A stretch of 64,000 nucleotides of DNA from Winslowiella toletana (GTDB lineage Bacteria; Pseudomonadota; Gammaproteobacteria; Enterobacterales; Enterobacteriaceae), in the NCBI RefSeq assembly GCF_032164335.1, contig NZ_CP134152.1, forward strand, positions 248,001 through 312,000, given 5' to 3'. Shown here piece by piece: positions 33,739-43,135 of the stretch. Within the stretch, counting starts at the first letter, position 1; every line of letters begins with the position of its first letter. The notes below the pieces were generated by a model. It was given only the letters and a program-made list of their open reading frames with translations, did not search any database and was not told the DNA's origin. Made by a program: the position numbers and the translations under genes.

Positions 33739-33754
33739 AGCTGTTAATGCAGAT

Positions 33755-35674
33755 TTATTGCGCCGGGCGCGCTTCGCGCCAGTAGCCGATAAGCCGCAAA
33801 TAGTTGCTCTTCACCTGATTAATCAGCGACTGATCGTCCAGTTCGCCCTGAAGCCACTGACGTGAAGGCTGAGCGAAAATGGTGCGGCCAACGGCAAAGC
33901 CTTTTACCCATGATGCTTGCGCCGCGTCAGCAAAACCGGCTTTCAGCTTCTCTTCCGGTGCGTCCAGCCCCAGCAGCAGGATACCGCGGCAGTGTGGATC
34001 CTGCTGTTCGATCAACTGGCCAATGGCCTGCCAGTTTTCCAGCGGCAGCGGTGGCAGTTTCCACCAGTCTGGCTGGATGCCGAGGCTGTAGAAGTGGCTG
34101 AGCATATCGTGATAGTAGGAGGGGTTATGATCAGGATTATCCTCCGGCAGAATCACTTCCAGCAGCAGTTCATGACCAGATTTATTGCAGCCGCGCCAGA
34201 CGTCGAGGATCAGTTCATCCTGCTGCTGGCGCATCTCCGCGCTGTCGTGTGGGTGGTAGAACACCAGGCATTTCACCACGTGCTCCTGCGGCCAGTCGAT
34301 CAGCTGCGAGCCAATATTGCCATGCTCAAGACGCAGCGGGCGCGAGCTGGGTAGCTCAATCGGACGGCCAATCCACCAGCCTTTACCGGTAATTGCATTC
34401 AATGCCGTCTGGCCATAAGTGGTATCCGCCAGAATACCGCTGCGATGATCGAGACCGGCTTCTGCCGCTGCAGATTCCGCTGCTTTCAGTAACAAACTTT
34501 TCAGTTGTGGAATTCGTGATTCATCCACACCGGCTTCACGCGCCATTTCGGCCAGTTGCTTACGGTGATCAAAGGCAAAAACATTCAGTTCCTGCCACTG
34601 CTGTTTGCGGGTGGTGACGCGATGCAGATGGTTCAGATGGGCATCAAGGTCCGGGCGTTTCACTTCGTTATCGCGACCGAGAAAATCATCCAGCTCTTCT
34701 TTGGTTGGCATCGCTGGCGCACAGCCGTGGCGGGAAACGACCAGCGCACCACAGGCGTTGGCATAACGGCACGCCTGTTCCCAGCCTTCATCATTCAGCC
34801 AGCCGCGCAGCAGACCAGACATAAATGCATCGCCCGCGCCAAGCACGTTCAGCACTTCTACCCGCACACCGCTATGCAGACGGATCTGTTCCCAGCTGTC
34901 CGGAATCGCCTCTTCAAACACCACGCAGCCCATCGGGCCACGTTTACACACCAGCGTGGCGTTGGTCGCCTGACGCACATTTTTGAGCGCGGTCAGAGTG
35001 TCGGTGCTGCCACCGGCAATATGAAACTCTTCCTCGGTACCCACCACCAGATCGAAGTAGTGCAGCACTTCCTGCAGTTGCTGCGTCACGTGCTGTGATT
35101 CAATAAAGCGGGTTTCGCCATCGCCCAGCGAGGTCAGGCCCCAGAGCACCGGACGGTAGTCAATATCCAGCGCGGTGCGCAGACCGTGAGCTTTGGCAAA
35201 TTCCAGCGCTTTCAGCACTGCGGCACGGGTATCCGGGTGTGACAGATGGGTGCCGGTTATCGCCAGCGCCCGTGAAGAGGCAATGTACTCCTCACGAATA
35301 TCTTCTGGTTTCAGTCCCATATCAGCGCAGTTATCACGGTAGAAAATCAGCGGAAAGGACTCTTCATCTTTAATTCCGAGGATCACCAGCCCGGTCAGAC
35401 GCGACGGGTCAGTGATCAGCGATTCGGTATCCACACCAACGCGTTGCAGCTCTTCACGCAGGAAACGACCATTGTGCTCATCACCCACGCGCGCCAGCAT
35501 CGCCGATTTCAGCCCCTGAATCGCGGTACCGTATGCGACATTACCGGACGAGCCGCCGAGATATTTGGAAAAGGTGCTCATATCTTCCAGTCGCGCACCA
35601 ATCTGCTGACCATAAAGATCAACGGCGATGCGCCCGATACAAATCACATCAAGCCGCTTCTGTTGTGTACTCAT
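33755..35674 (-). CDS. iolC: IolC fusion: 5-dehydro-2-deoxygluconokinase plus DUF2090 aldolase-like domain
   Basis: Two-domain cytoplasmic protein of 639 residues. Residues about 8-335 are a PfkB-type kinase, with GGSSGNVAYG (40-49) for substrate and NVLGAGDAFMSG (276-287) holding the catalytic Asp282; it phosphorylates 2-deoxy-5-keto-gluconate. Residues about 345-639 are a DUF2090 domain, a TIM barrel resembling class I aldolases (FAFDHRKQL; RGILLLGLDAP). As no separate iolJ gene is present, this part probably supplies the aldolase step; that role is annotated in enterobacterial fusions. The start at 35674 has GAAGGA upstream; the frame is open to 35848 without a ribosome site. Confidence 0.92.
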   Translation of the reverse strand: MSTQQKRLDVICIGRIAVDLYGQQIGARLEDMSTFSKYLGGSSGNVAYGTAIQGLKSAMLARVGDEHNGRFLREELQRVGVDTESLITDPSRLTGLVILGIKDEESFPLIFYRDNCADMGLKPEDIREEYIASSRALAITGTHLSHPDTRAAVLKALEFAKAHGLRTALDIDYRPVLWGLTSLGDGETRFIESQHVTQQLQEVLHYFDLVVGTEEEFHIAGGSTDTLTALKNVRQATNATLVCKRGPMGCVVFEEAIPDSWEQIRLHSGVRVEVLNVLGAGDAFMSGLLRGWLNDEGWEQACRYANACGALVVSRHGCAPAMPTKEELDDFLGRDNEVKRPDLDAHLNHLHRVTTRKQQWQELNVFAFDHRKQLAEMAREAGVDESRIPQLKSLLLKAAESAAAEAGLDHRSGILADTTYGQTALNAITGKGWWIGRPIELPSSRPLRLEHGNIGSQLIDWPQEHVVKCLVFYHPHDSAEMRQQQDELILDVWRGCNKSGHELLLEVILPEDNPDHNPSYYHDMLSHFYSLGIQPDWWKLPPLPLENWQAIGQLIEQQDPHCRGILLLGLDAPEEKLKAGFADAAQASWVKGFAVGRTIFAQPSRQWLQGELDDQSLINQVKSNYLRLIGYWREARPAQ

Positions 35675-36209
35675 ACCTGTAGTTTCCTTCTGTGATAAGC
35701 AGACTCCGTCGGGCTTTGCGCCAATCACGCCACCAGCACGCGGGAAGACGTCTGGTGGATAAAATCGAAAGCCGCTCGAACCGGATTTAACATGTTTTGC
35801 AGTATGAGGAATAAAAATTCCAAGTTCAATATGAAATGAAATTATCACCCCAAAATTGTGAGGTAGATAAAACTCTGGCTGAGGCTGTGATCCAGGCGCG
35901 GTTTTTCAGAGCATATCCCGCCCGCCTGAAAGCGGCGAGCCGTACCGCAACACCGCCTTGCTATATAAAGAAAGCTGTTGAAGTGAAATGAAATTTCCTT
36001 TTTATCGCGTTGTAGTAGAGAGATGTTCCAATTAATGGACTCTGACAGCCGGTCAAATGTCGTTTCATCACAGAATTTGATCTCTCTCGCAAAATGAAAT
36101 GTTTTTTCTGTAATTGTATTTAGTGGAAAAAATATTTGTTTATAATCGCCTCACGTTTCACTTATTTGCTGTCGCCTCTGACAGCACCCGATACCCAAAG
36201 GATGAGCAC
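35675..36209. promoter_or_regulatory. Divergent iolC/iolD control region (535 bp)
   Basis: Gene-free region between two divergent iol transcripts. TGAAATGAAATT occurs twice (35832-35843 and 35984-35995), the second merging into the palindrome GAAATTTC (35990-35997). TTCA-N3-TGAA overlaps the first copy (35825-35835). TTTCAT (36063-36068) and ATGAAAT (36094-36100) lie nearer iolD, followed by TATAAT at 36141-36146, a probable -10 box for iolD. These repeated half-sites are candidate IolR targets. Confidence 0.55.
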
Positions 36210-38150
36210 ATGGGCACAATCAGATTAACTACCGCACAGGCGCTGGTCAGATTTCTGGATAACCAGTATTTGTCGGTAGACGGTGTGGAAACTAAATTCG
36301 TGAAAGGGATTTTCGCCATTTTCGGCCACGGAAATGTGCTCGGTCTGGGTCAGGCGCTGGAGCAGGACAGCGGCGATCTGGTGGTGCATCAGGGGCGCAA
36401 TGAGCAGGGGATGGCTCATGCGGCAATTGGCTTCGCCAAACAGAAACTGCGCCGTCAAATCATCGCCTGTACCTCATCTGTCGGGCCGGGTGCGGCAAAT
36501 ATGATTACCGCCGCGGGCACTGCCAGCGCTAACCGTATTCCACTGTTACTGCTGCCGGGCGATGTGTTTGCCACGCGCCAGCCCGATCCGGTGCTGCAAC
36601 AGATTGAGCAGAGTTACGATCTGAGCATCAGCACCAATGATGCCTTCCGTGCGGTCAGCAAATACTGGGATCGTATTAACCGCCCTGAACAGCTGATGAC
36701 GGCCTGTATTAATGCCATGCGCGTGCTGACCGATCCGGCTGAAACCGGAGCCGTCACTCTTTCGCTGCCGCAGGATGTGCAGGGCGAAGCCTGGGATTTC
36801 CCGGACTATTTCTTCCAGAAACGCGTACACCGTCTCGATCGCCGCCTGCCGACGCTGGCCCAGCTGCAGGATGCGCTGAAACTGTTGGCCGGCAAACGCA
36901 AGCCGCTGATTATTTGCGGCGGTGGGGTGAAATATTCCGAAGCCGGTGAAGCGCTGCGTCAGTTTGCCGAGCGCCATAATATCCCGTTTGCCGAAACGCA
37001 GGCCGGTAAAGGCACCATCGTTTCCGATCATCCACTGAATGTCGGTGGCGTGGGTGAAACCGGTTGTCTGGCGGCCAACCTGCTGGCGAAAGAGGCCGAT
37101 TTGGTGATTGGCGTTGGCACCCGTTATACCGATTTTACCACCGCATCTAAATGGATCTTCCAGAACCCGGAAGTCAGCTTCCTGAATATTAACGTCAGCA
37201 ATTTCGACAGTTATAAGCTCGACGGCGTTCAGCTGGTGGCCGATGCGCGTGAAGCGCTGACGGCACTGGACGGTCGCCTGGCCGCGCAGGGCTTTACCAG
37301 CGGCTGGGGCGAACAGGTCAGCCAGGCGCAGAGCAAGTTGCTGAAAGAGACCCAGCGTGTTTATCAGGTTGAGTACAGCGGGGCTGATTTTATTCCGGAA
37401 ATTGCCGATGGCATCGACCGTGAAGCGCTGTTCGCGGAGTTTAATCGTCTGACCAACTCCTTCCTGACGCAGAGCAGCGTCCTCGGCACGCTTAACGAGC
37501 AGCTCCCAAAGAATGCGGTGATCGTCGCCGCAGCGGGGAGTTTACCTGGCGATCTGCAACGCGTGTGGCGCACCAAAGATTACAACAGTTACCACGTCGA
37601 ATATGGCTACTCCTGTATGGGGTATGAAGTCAATGCCTCGCTGGGCGTCAAGCTGGCAGAGCCGCATCGGGAGGTCTACACGCTGGTCGGCGACGGCTCG
37701 TTTATGATGCTGCACTCCGAACTGGTGACCTCCATTCAGGAAGGCGCCAAGATCAACGTGGTGCTGTTCGACAATATGACCAACGGCTGCATTAACAATC
37801 TGCAGATGGAACACGGCATGGATAGCTTTACCACCGAGTTCCGCTTCCGTAATGCCGAAGGTGGCAAACTGAACGGCGGGTTTGTGCCGGTGGACTTCGC
37901 GGCGATTGCGGCTGGATACGGCTGTAAAACTTACCGCGTTACCACACTGGCGGAGCTGAAGCAGGCGCTGGAAGATGCCCGTCAGCAAACCGTTTCAACG
38001 CTTATCGATATCAAAGTGCTGCCAAAAACCATGGTGCACAAATACTTCAGCTGGTGGCACGTTGGCGGCGCGCAGGTTTCGACCTCCGATCGCGTTGATG
38101 CCGTCGCTAAAATGCTCAACGAACATGTTGATCAGGCGCGTAAGTATTGA
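36210..38150 (+). CDS. iolD: IolD, 3D-(3,5/4)-trihydroxycyclohexane-1,2-dione hydrolase
   Basis: Thiamine-diphosphate enzyme of 646 residues that opens the inositol ring to 5-deoxy-glucuronate. The three-domain acetolactate-synthase-like layout is clear. The activating Glu is in [13 protein letters not shown] (about residue 64-76), the middle domain includes [13 protein letters not shown], and the ThDP/Mg motif [11 protein letters not shown] ends with [11 protein letters not shown]. The start at 36210 has AAGGA ten bases upstream. The frame is open to 36114, but a TATAAT promoter box lies within that stretch, so the longer form is unlikely. It is first gene of iolDGHE. Confidence 0.95.
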   Translation: MGTIRLTTAQALVRFLDNQYLSVDGVETKFVKGIFAIFGHGNVLGLGQALEQDSGDLVVHQGRNEQGMAHAAIGFAKQKLRRQIIACTSSVGPGAANMITAAGTASANRIPLLLLPGDVFATRQPDPVLQQIEQSYDLSISTNDAFRAVSKYWDRINRPEQLMTACINAMRVLTDPAETGAVTLSLPQDVQGEAWDFPDYFFQKRVHRLDRRLPTLAQLQDALKLLAGKRKPLIICGGGVKYSEAGEALRQFAERHNIPFAETQAGKGTIVSDHPLNVGGVGETGCLAANLLAKEADLVIGVGTRYTDFTTASKWIFQNPEVSFLNINVSNFDSYKLDGVQLVADAREALTALDGRLAAQGFTSGWGEQVSQAQSKLLKETQRVYQVEYSGADFIPEIADGIDREALFAEFNRLTNSFLTQSSVLGTLNEQLPKNAVIVAAAGSLPGDLQRVWRTKDYNSYHVEYGYSCMGYEVNASLGVKLAEPHREVYTLVGDGSFMMLHSELVTSIQEGAKINVVLFDNMTNGCINNLQMEHGMDSFTTEFRFRNAEGGKLNGGFVPVDFAAIAAGYGCKTYRVTTLAELKQALEDARQQTVSTLIDIKVLPKTMVHKYFSWWHVGGAQVSTSDRVDAVAKMLNEHVDQARKY

Positions 38151-38178
38151 TTTAACAGCTTTATCTGATGCGGGATAA

Positions 38179-39246
<1,068 letters not shown>

Positions 39247-39258
39247 ACTGCAACAGCT

Positions 39259-39275
39259 CCCCGCTGCGTGCGGGG
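39259..39275 (+). other. Intercistronic hairpin between iolG and iolH
   Basis: CCCCGC-N5-GCGGGG stem (39259-39264, 39270-39275) in the 67-bp gap. There is no T run, so it is likely an mRNA-stability or attenuation element rather than a full terminator. Confidence 0.4.
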
Positions 39276-39313
39276 GGATCTCCCCTTTATATTGTTGTAC
39301 GTTGGAGAGACTG

Positions 39314-40198
39314 ATGAAAATTGCTTTTGATGTTGATGTCATAAAAGATTTAGGCATCACCAAAATGGTTCACCAGGTTGCCGACTGGGGCTACAAATAT
39401 ATTGAGCAGTCGCCGCATCCGCAAATCAACCCGTTCTATAAACATCCGAAAGCCAGCCGCGAAATTATCACTGAATATAAAAACGCGCTAAGGGCAACGG
39501 GCGTCGAGCTTTCCTCGTTTATCGTGGTTTATCGCTGGTCAGGCCCGGACGAAGCGCGGCGCCAGGCGGCGGTGCGTAACTGGAAACGCATGATTGAGAT
39601 CGCGGTAGAAATGGGCGTACAGGTGATTAATACCGAGCTTTCTGGCACCCCGAACGAGCCGGAAATCTGCGAAGAGATGTTCTATCGCTCGATGGAAGAT
39701 CTGCTGCCGATTATTGAGCGAGAAGGTATTCGTATCGAAATTCAGTCGCACCCGTGGGACTTCTGTGAAGAGAATAATGAAACCGTCGATCTGGTGAAAT
39801 CGTTCCGCAGTGAGAACGTCAAGTACCTCTACAGCGTGCCGCACACATTCTTCTATGACAAAGGGAAGGGCGATGTGAAAAGCATGCTGGAGTACGCCGG
39901 TGACGATCTGTCGCATGTGTTAATTGCCGATACCATGAACCACACCAAGCATTGTCGCTACATCGTTAACCCGCCGGGCGTGGATGCCACTATTCACCAG
40001 CATGTTGGCGTCGGTGAGGGTGAAGTTGATTTCGACACGCTGTTTAAGACGCTGCGCGAAACCGATTTTGCCACCCGCAGCTACAAAGTGGGCGGCGAAC
40101 CGATTATTGCCGCTTCGCTGTTTGGTTATCCGGAAAAAATGAAGTATCAGGCAGTGGAAACCCGCGAGCTGATTGAGCGCGAATTACTGAGCAAATAA
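39314..40198 (+). CDS. iolH: IolH-like TIM-barrel protein of inositol catabolism
   Basis: Sugar-phosphate-isomerase-type TIM barrel of 294 residues. It begins [13 protein letters not shown] and contains [20 protein letters not shown] near residue 74, [20 protein letters not shown] near 142 (acid and metal ligands), LIADTMNH near 203, [21 protein letters not shown] near 219 and [18 protein letters not shown] near the end. This pattern fits IolH of Bacillus and other inositol clusters, whose exact reaction is not settled. The start at 39314 has GGAGAG upstream; the frame runs further back inside iolG but without reason to start there. Confidence 0.8.
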   Translation: MKIAFDVDVIKDLGITKMVHQVADWGYKYIEQSPHPQINPFYKHPKASREIITEYKNALRATGVELSSFIVVYRWSGPDEARRQAAVRNWKRMIEIAVEMGVQVINTELSGTPNEPEICEEMFYRSMEDLLPIIEREGIRIEIQSHPWDFCEENNETVDLVKSFRSENVKYLYSVPHTFFYDKGKGDVKSMLEYAGDDLSHVLIADTMNHTKHCRYIVNPPGVDATIHQHVGVGEGEVDFDTLFKTLRETDFATRSYKVGGEPIIAASLFGYPEKMKYQAVETRELIERELLSK

Positions 40199-40208
40199 AC
40201 GTATCCGT

Positions 40209-40232
40209 AGGGGCGGCGAGATCGCCGTTCCT
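40209..40232. repeat. GGGGCGGC-type hairpin repeat, copy 1
   Basis: Stem AGGGGCGGCGA / TCGCCGTTCCT (40209-40219, 40222-40232) pairs fully if two G-U pairs are allowed. It lies directly before the iolE ribosome site (GGAGG at 40234). Similar hairpins occur at 41155, 46695 and 59456. Confidence 0.5.
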
Positions 40233-40244
40233 GGAGGCATCACG

Positions 40245-41141
40245 ATGAATAAAGATCATGTAAAACTGGCGATTGCGCCAATCGGCTGGACTAACGACGA
40301 TATGCCGGAGCTGGGTAAAGAGAATACTTTCCAGCAGACGGTCAGTGAAATGGCGCTGGCCGGCTTTACCGGCAGTGAGGTGGGCAGTAAATATCCGCGC
40401 GATCCGGCGGTGTTAAAGCCGATGCTGGAGATCCGGGGTATCCAGATTTGTAACGCCTGGTTCAGCACCTTTTTTGCCCAGGGCGATAAAGCAAAAACCA
40501 TCGACGAGTTCGTTAATCATATGAACTTCCTGCACGCTATGGGTGCTAAGGTGATTGGTTGTTCCGAGCAGAGCAAGAGTATTCAGGGCACGGAGCTGGC
40601 AGTTCTGGAGCAGAAACCGCACTTTACTGATGAAGAGTGGCAGCTCACGGCAGACGGCTATAACGAGCTGGCGAAAATCGCCGCGGAAAAAGGCATGCAG
40701 GTGTGTCTGCATCACCATATGGGCACGGCAATTCAGACCAATGCAGAAGTTGATCGCTTTATGTCGCTGACCAATGATGATGTGTTCCTGCTGTTTGATA
40801 CCGGCCACGCCTACTACTCTGAAGGTTCGCAGCAGGAGATGCTGGCGCTGCTGAAGAAGTACCTGCCGCGTATTAATCATGTGCATCTGAAAGATGTGCG
40901 TGATGAGATTGTGGCGCAGGTTCGTCGCGAGAGCCTGTCATTCCTTGATGGCGTCAAAAAAGGCACTTTTACCGTTCCGGGTGATGGCGTTATCGATTTC
41001 AAACCGGTGTTCAAAATTCTCGACGATTATGGCTATAAAGGCTGGATGGTGGTAGAAGCCGAGCAGGATCCGGCATTAGCGAATCCGTTCGAGTATGCGG
41101 TAAAAGCGCGGAAATATATCCGCGAGACGGCGGGTATTTAA
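40245..41141 (+). CDS. iolE: IolE, myo-inosose-2 dehydratase
   Basis: Cytoplasmic metal-dependent dehydratase of 298 residues acting on 2-keto-myo-inositol, second step of the pathway. Family blocks are clear: [14 protein letters not shown] at the start, NAWFSTFF near residue 71, [10 protein letters not shown] near 106, [12 protein letters not shown] near 151, [12 protein letters not shown] near 184, NHVHLKDVR near 213, VPGDGVIDF near 246 and VVEAEQDPA near 268. A GGAGG six bases upstream of the ATG supports the start. It ends the iolDGHE operon, facing dcrB across a GC hairpin. Confidence 0.95.
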   Translation: MNKDHVKLAIAPIGWTNDDMPELGKENTFQQTVSEMALAGFTGSEVGSKYPRDPAVLKPMLEIRGIQICNAWFSTFFAQGDKAKTIDEFVNHMNFLHAMGAKVIGCSEQSKSIQGTELAVLEQKPHFTDEEWQLTADGYNELAKIAAEKGMQVCLHHHMGTAIQTNAEVDRFMSLTNDDVFLLFDTGHAYYSEGSQQEMLALLKKYLPRINHVHLKDVRDEIVAQVRRESLSFLDGVKKGTFTVPGDGVIDFKPVFKILDDYGYKGWMVVEAEQDPALANPFEYAVKARKYIRETAGI

Positions 41142-41154
41142 TCCGCTGTTACGC

Positions 41155-41177
41155 AGGGGCGGCACACTGCCGCCCCT
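41155..41177. repeat. GGGGCGGC-type hairpin repeat, copy 2
   Basis: Perfect stem AGGGGCGGCA / TGCCGCCCCT (41155-41164, 41168-41177) between convergent iolE and dcrB. There is no T run. It may close both transcripts and is one of four alike hairpins in the window. Confidence 0.55.
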
Positions 41178-41186
41178 CATGATTGA

Positions 41187-41744
41187 TTACTTCAGCGTGA
41201 TGGTATTAATAATATTATCCGCTGCGATCTGCGCCTGCTGCTGATTATCAGCCGGCAAGGTAATTTGCATTGTCAGCAGTTTGCCATCCACTTTTGCCAG
41301 CACCACTGAAGACCAGGCAGACTGATTATTCGCCGAGATCACCGTGTTCAGCTGCTGCACCGTCTGGCCCTTCAGCTCGACAGATTTATTGGTCACCACC
41401 TGCAACTGTGGGTCGCGGTTACGCTGTTGGTCTTCCAGACGCTTAGCCAGTACATCCAGCCCTTCGTTGGTGGTATCACCGACAATAATAATCACCGCTT
41501 TCTGGCCGGATTCGTCGGCATACACGTGCATATTATTCGCCTGAGTACCCAGCTTTCCGCTCTTATCGGACATATCTGCTGGCAGGTTAAAACTCAGTTT
41601 ACCGTCAAGCAGACTGATAGTTTGAGTGGACTGGCTGCTGCTGACGCCATTAGTATCGGCTGCTGCTTTGTCATCTTTTCCGTCACAGGCGGCTAAGCCC
41701 ATTACCAGTAAACCTATTCCTACATATTTCGCTAAATTACGCAT
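41187..41744 (-). CDS. dcrB: DcrB lipoprotein
   Basis: Lipoprotein of 185 residues, the same as E. coli DcrB, which is needed for phage C1/C6 adsorption and has been tied to envelope lipoprotein maturation. The signal peptide ends with the lipobox LAAC ([12 protein letters not shown]). The mature part includes [21 protein letters not shown] near residue 43 and a C-terminal [15 protein letters not shown]. The start at 41744 ([11 protein letters not shown]) is preferred to one 20 codons upstream because it directly precedes the signal peptide. It resumes the backbone order after the inserted inositol cluster. Confidence 0.92.
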   Translation of the reverse strand: MRNLAKYVGIGLLVMGLAACDGKDDKAAADTNGVSSSQSTQTISLLDGKLSFNLPADMSDKSGKLGTQANNMHVYADESGQKAVIIIVGDTTNEGLDVLAKRLEDQQRNRDPQLQVVTNKSVELKGQTVQQLNTVISANNQSAWSSVVLAKVDGKLLTMQITLPADNQQQAQIAADNIINTITLK

Positions 41745-41909
41745 CAGGTTCCCTTTATCTATTCGCGTACGGAGTGTCAGGCATTGATACCCGCGATACT
41801 TCAATCAGCAGATCGAATTTCTCAGGCTATATACAAACCAAATCAGTCACTAAATGCAACCGACTTACTGTCACAGAATATAGCCTTTGCTGACAACACC
41901 AGTGAGATG

Positions 41910-42575
41910 TTATCCGAAATTCAGCCCGGCGTTAGTGCTGCGCTCGGCCAGACGCTTTAACGCGGCGTTAAGCAGCAGGCCATAGGCTGGCAAGAAGAAT
42001 GCCATGCAGATCAGCACCTTAAAGCAGTAATCCACCAGCGCGATCTCCATCCAGTTTTGCGCCATAAACGGATCGGTGCTCTTATAGAAGGCGATAAAGA
42101 AGAAGGCGAGGGTGTCGCTGATATTGCCGAGGAACATCGCCGCTGCCGGAGCAATCCACCATTTAGCGTTACGGCGCAGGCGATTAAACACGTGCACATC
42201 AAGAATTTGCCCCAGCGCGTAAGCCATAAAACTGGCGCAGGCAATGCGGGCAACAAACAGATTCATCTGGCGTAAAGCCTCTACGCCCTGCCACTCACCC
42301 TGATAAAACAGTGAAGAGAGCGCGTAAGAGATAAATAGCGCCGGAATCATCACCATCAGAATGATGCGTCGTGCCAGTGGCGCGCCAAAAATACGCACGG
42401 TCAGGTCGGTCGCGAGAAAGATAAACGGAAAGCTAAACGCACCCCAGGTGGTGTGAAGGCCAAAAACGGAGATCGGCAGCTGCACCAGATAATTACTGGA
42501 AGTGATCACCAGCAGGTGAAATAGCGACAGCCATACCAGCGCATAAGCGCGCTGACGCGGAGTAAACGGAATCAT
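41910..42575 (-). CDS. yhhQ: YhhQ, queuosine-precursor transporter
   Basis: Inner-membrane protein of 221 residues (E. coli YhhQ 221) of the COG1738/ECF-like family that imports the queuosine precursors preQ0 and preQ1. About six helices are visible. The conserved FPFIFLATDLTVRIFG near residue 49, FVARIACASFMAYALGQ near 107 and FLGNISDTLAFFFIAF near 148 are the family hallmarks. It is divergent from tusA across a 219-bp gap. The two genes share a tRNA-modification theme only loosely. Confidence 0.93.
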   Translation of the reverse strand: MIPFTPRQRAYALVWLSLFHLLVITSSNYLVQLPISVFGLHTTWGAFSFPFIFLATDLTVRIFGAPLARRIILMVMIPALFISYALSSLFYQGEWQGVEALRQMNLFVARIACASFMAYALGQILDVHVFNRLRRNAKWWIAPAAAMFLGNISDTLAFFFIAFYKSTDPFMAQNWMEIALVDYCFKVLICMAFFLPAYGLLLNAALKRLAERSTNAGLNFG

Positions 42576-42794
42576 ATGTAGCCTTTTTAACAGTGGGGTG
42601 AGGGAACCCAGCAGAAATTTGTGGTGTTATTGATAGCAAGCTAATGCTTTCAACCGGCCGGAATCTTACCGATTTCACTTTTCAATGCAATGGTTAATTT
42701 TAACGCAAACGTTAACGTCCGGCATCTTACTTGCACGCCTGGCGCGCAGGGGTAAAATAAGCTGCAATGTTGTCTTTACGTTGATGAGAGTGTT

Positions 42795-43040
42795 ATGAGC
42801 GATATTTTCGCCGAAGCCGACCAGACTCTGGATGCGCTCGGTCTGCGCTGCCCTGAACCTGTAATGATGGTGCGTAAAACCGTGCGGAATATGCAGCCGG
42901 GCGAAACGCTGCTGATTATTGCTGACGATCCCGCCACTACCCGCGATATTCCCGGCTTTTGTCGCTTTATGGAACATACTTTGCTGGCAGAGTCCGTCGA
43001 GCAACTGCCGTATAAGTATCTGTTGAAGAAAGGATTGTAA
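42795..43040 (+). CDS. tusA: TusA sulfurtransferase
   Basis: Small cytoplasmic sulfur carrier of 81 residues, as in E. coli. It takes persulfide sulfur from IscS and passes it to TusBCD for 2-thiolation of tRNA wobble uridine. The catalytic Cys19 lies in [14 protein letters not shown], and the family end YKYLLKKGL is present. The ribosome site before the ATG is modest (GAGAG). It is convergent with zntA. Confidence 0.96.
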   Translation: MSDIFAEADQTLDALGLRCPEPVMMVRKTVRNMQPGETLLIIADDPATTRDIPGFCRFMEHTLLAESVEQLPYKYLLKKGL

Positions 43041-43135
43041 GCAAAACTGAGCCGGTAAGGATGTTGATCATTAACCGGCCCATTGCTTAACTCACTGATA
43101 AATTTGTACGGCGTGATGCCGTACAAAAGTCTGCA

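Noticed and set aside
36114-36209. Longer N terminus for IolD
   Set aside because: A TATAAT box at 36141 and the good ribosome site before 36210 argue that this stretch is leader, not coding.
42675-43126. Two minus-strand open frames covering tusA
   Set aside because: They are shadows of the short but certain TusA frame. No ribosome site or homology is visible.
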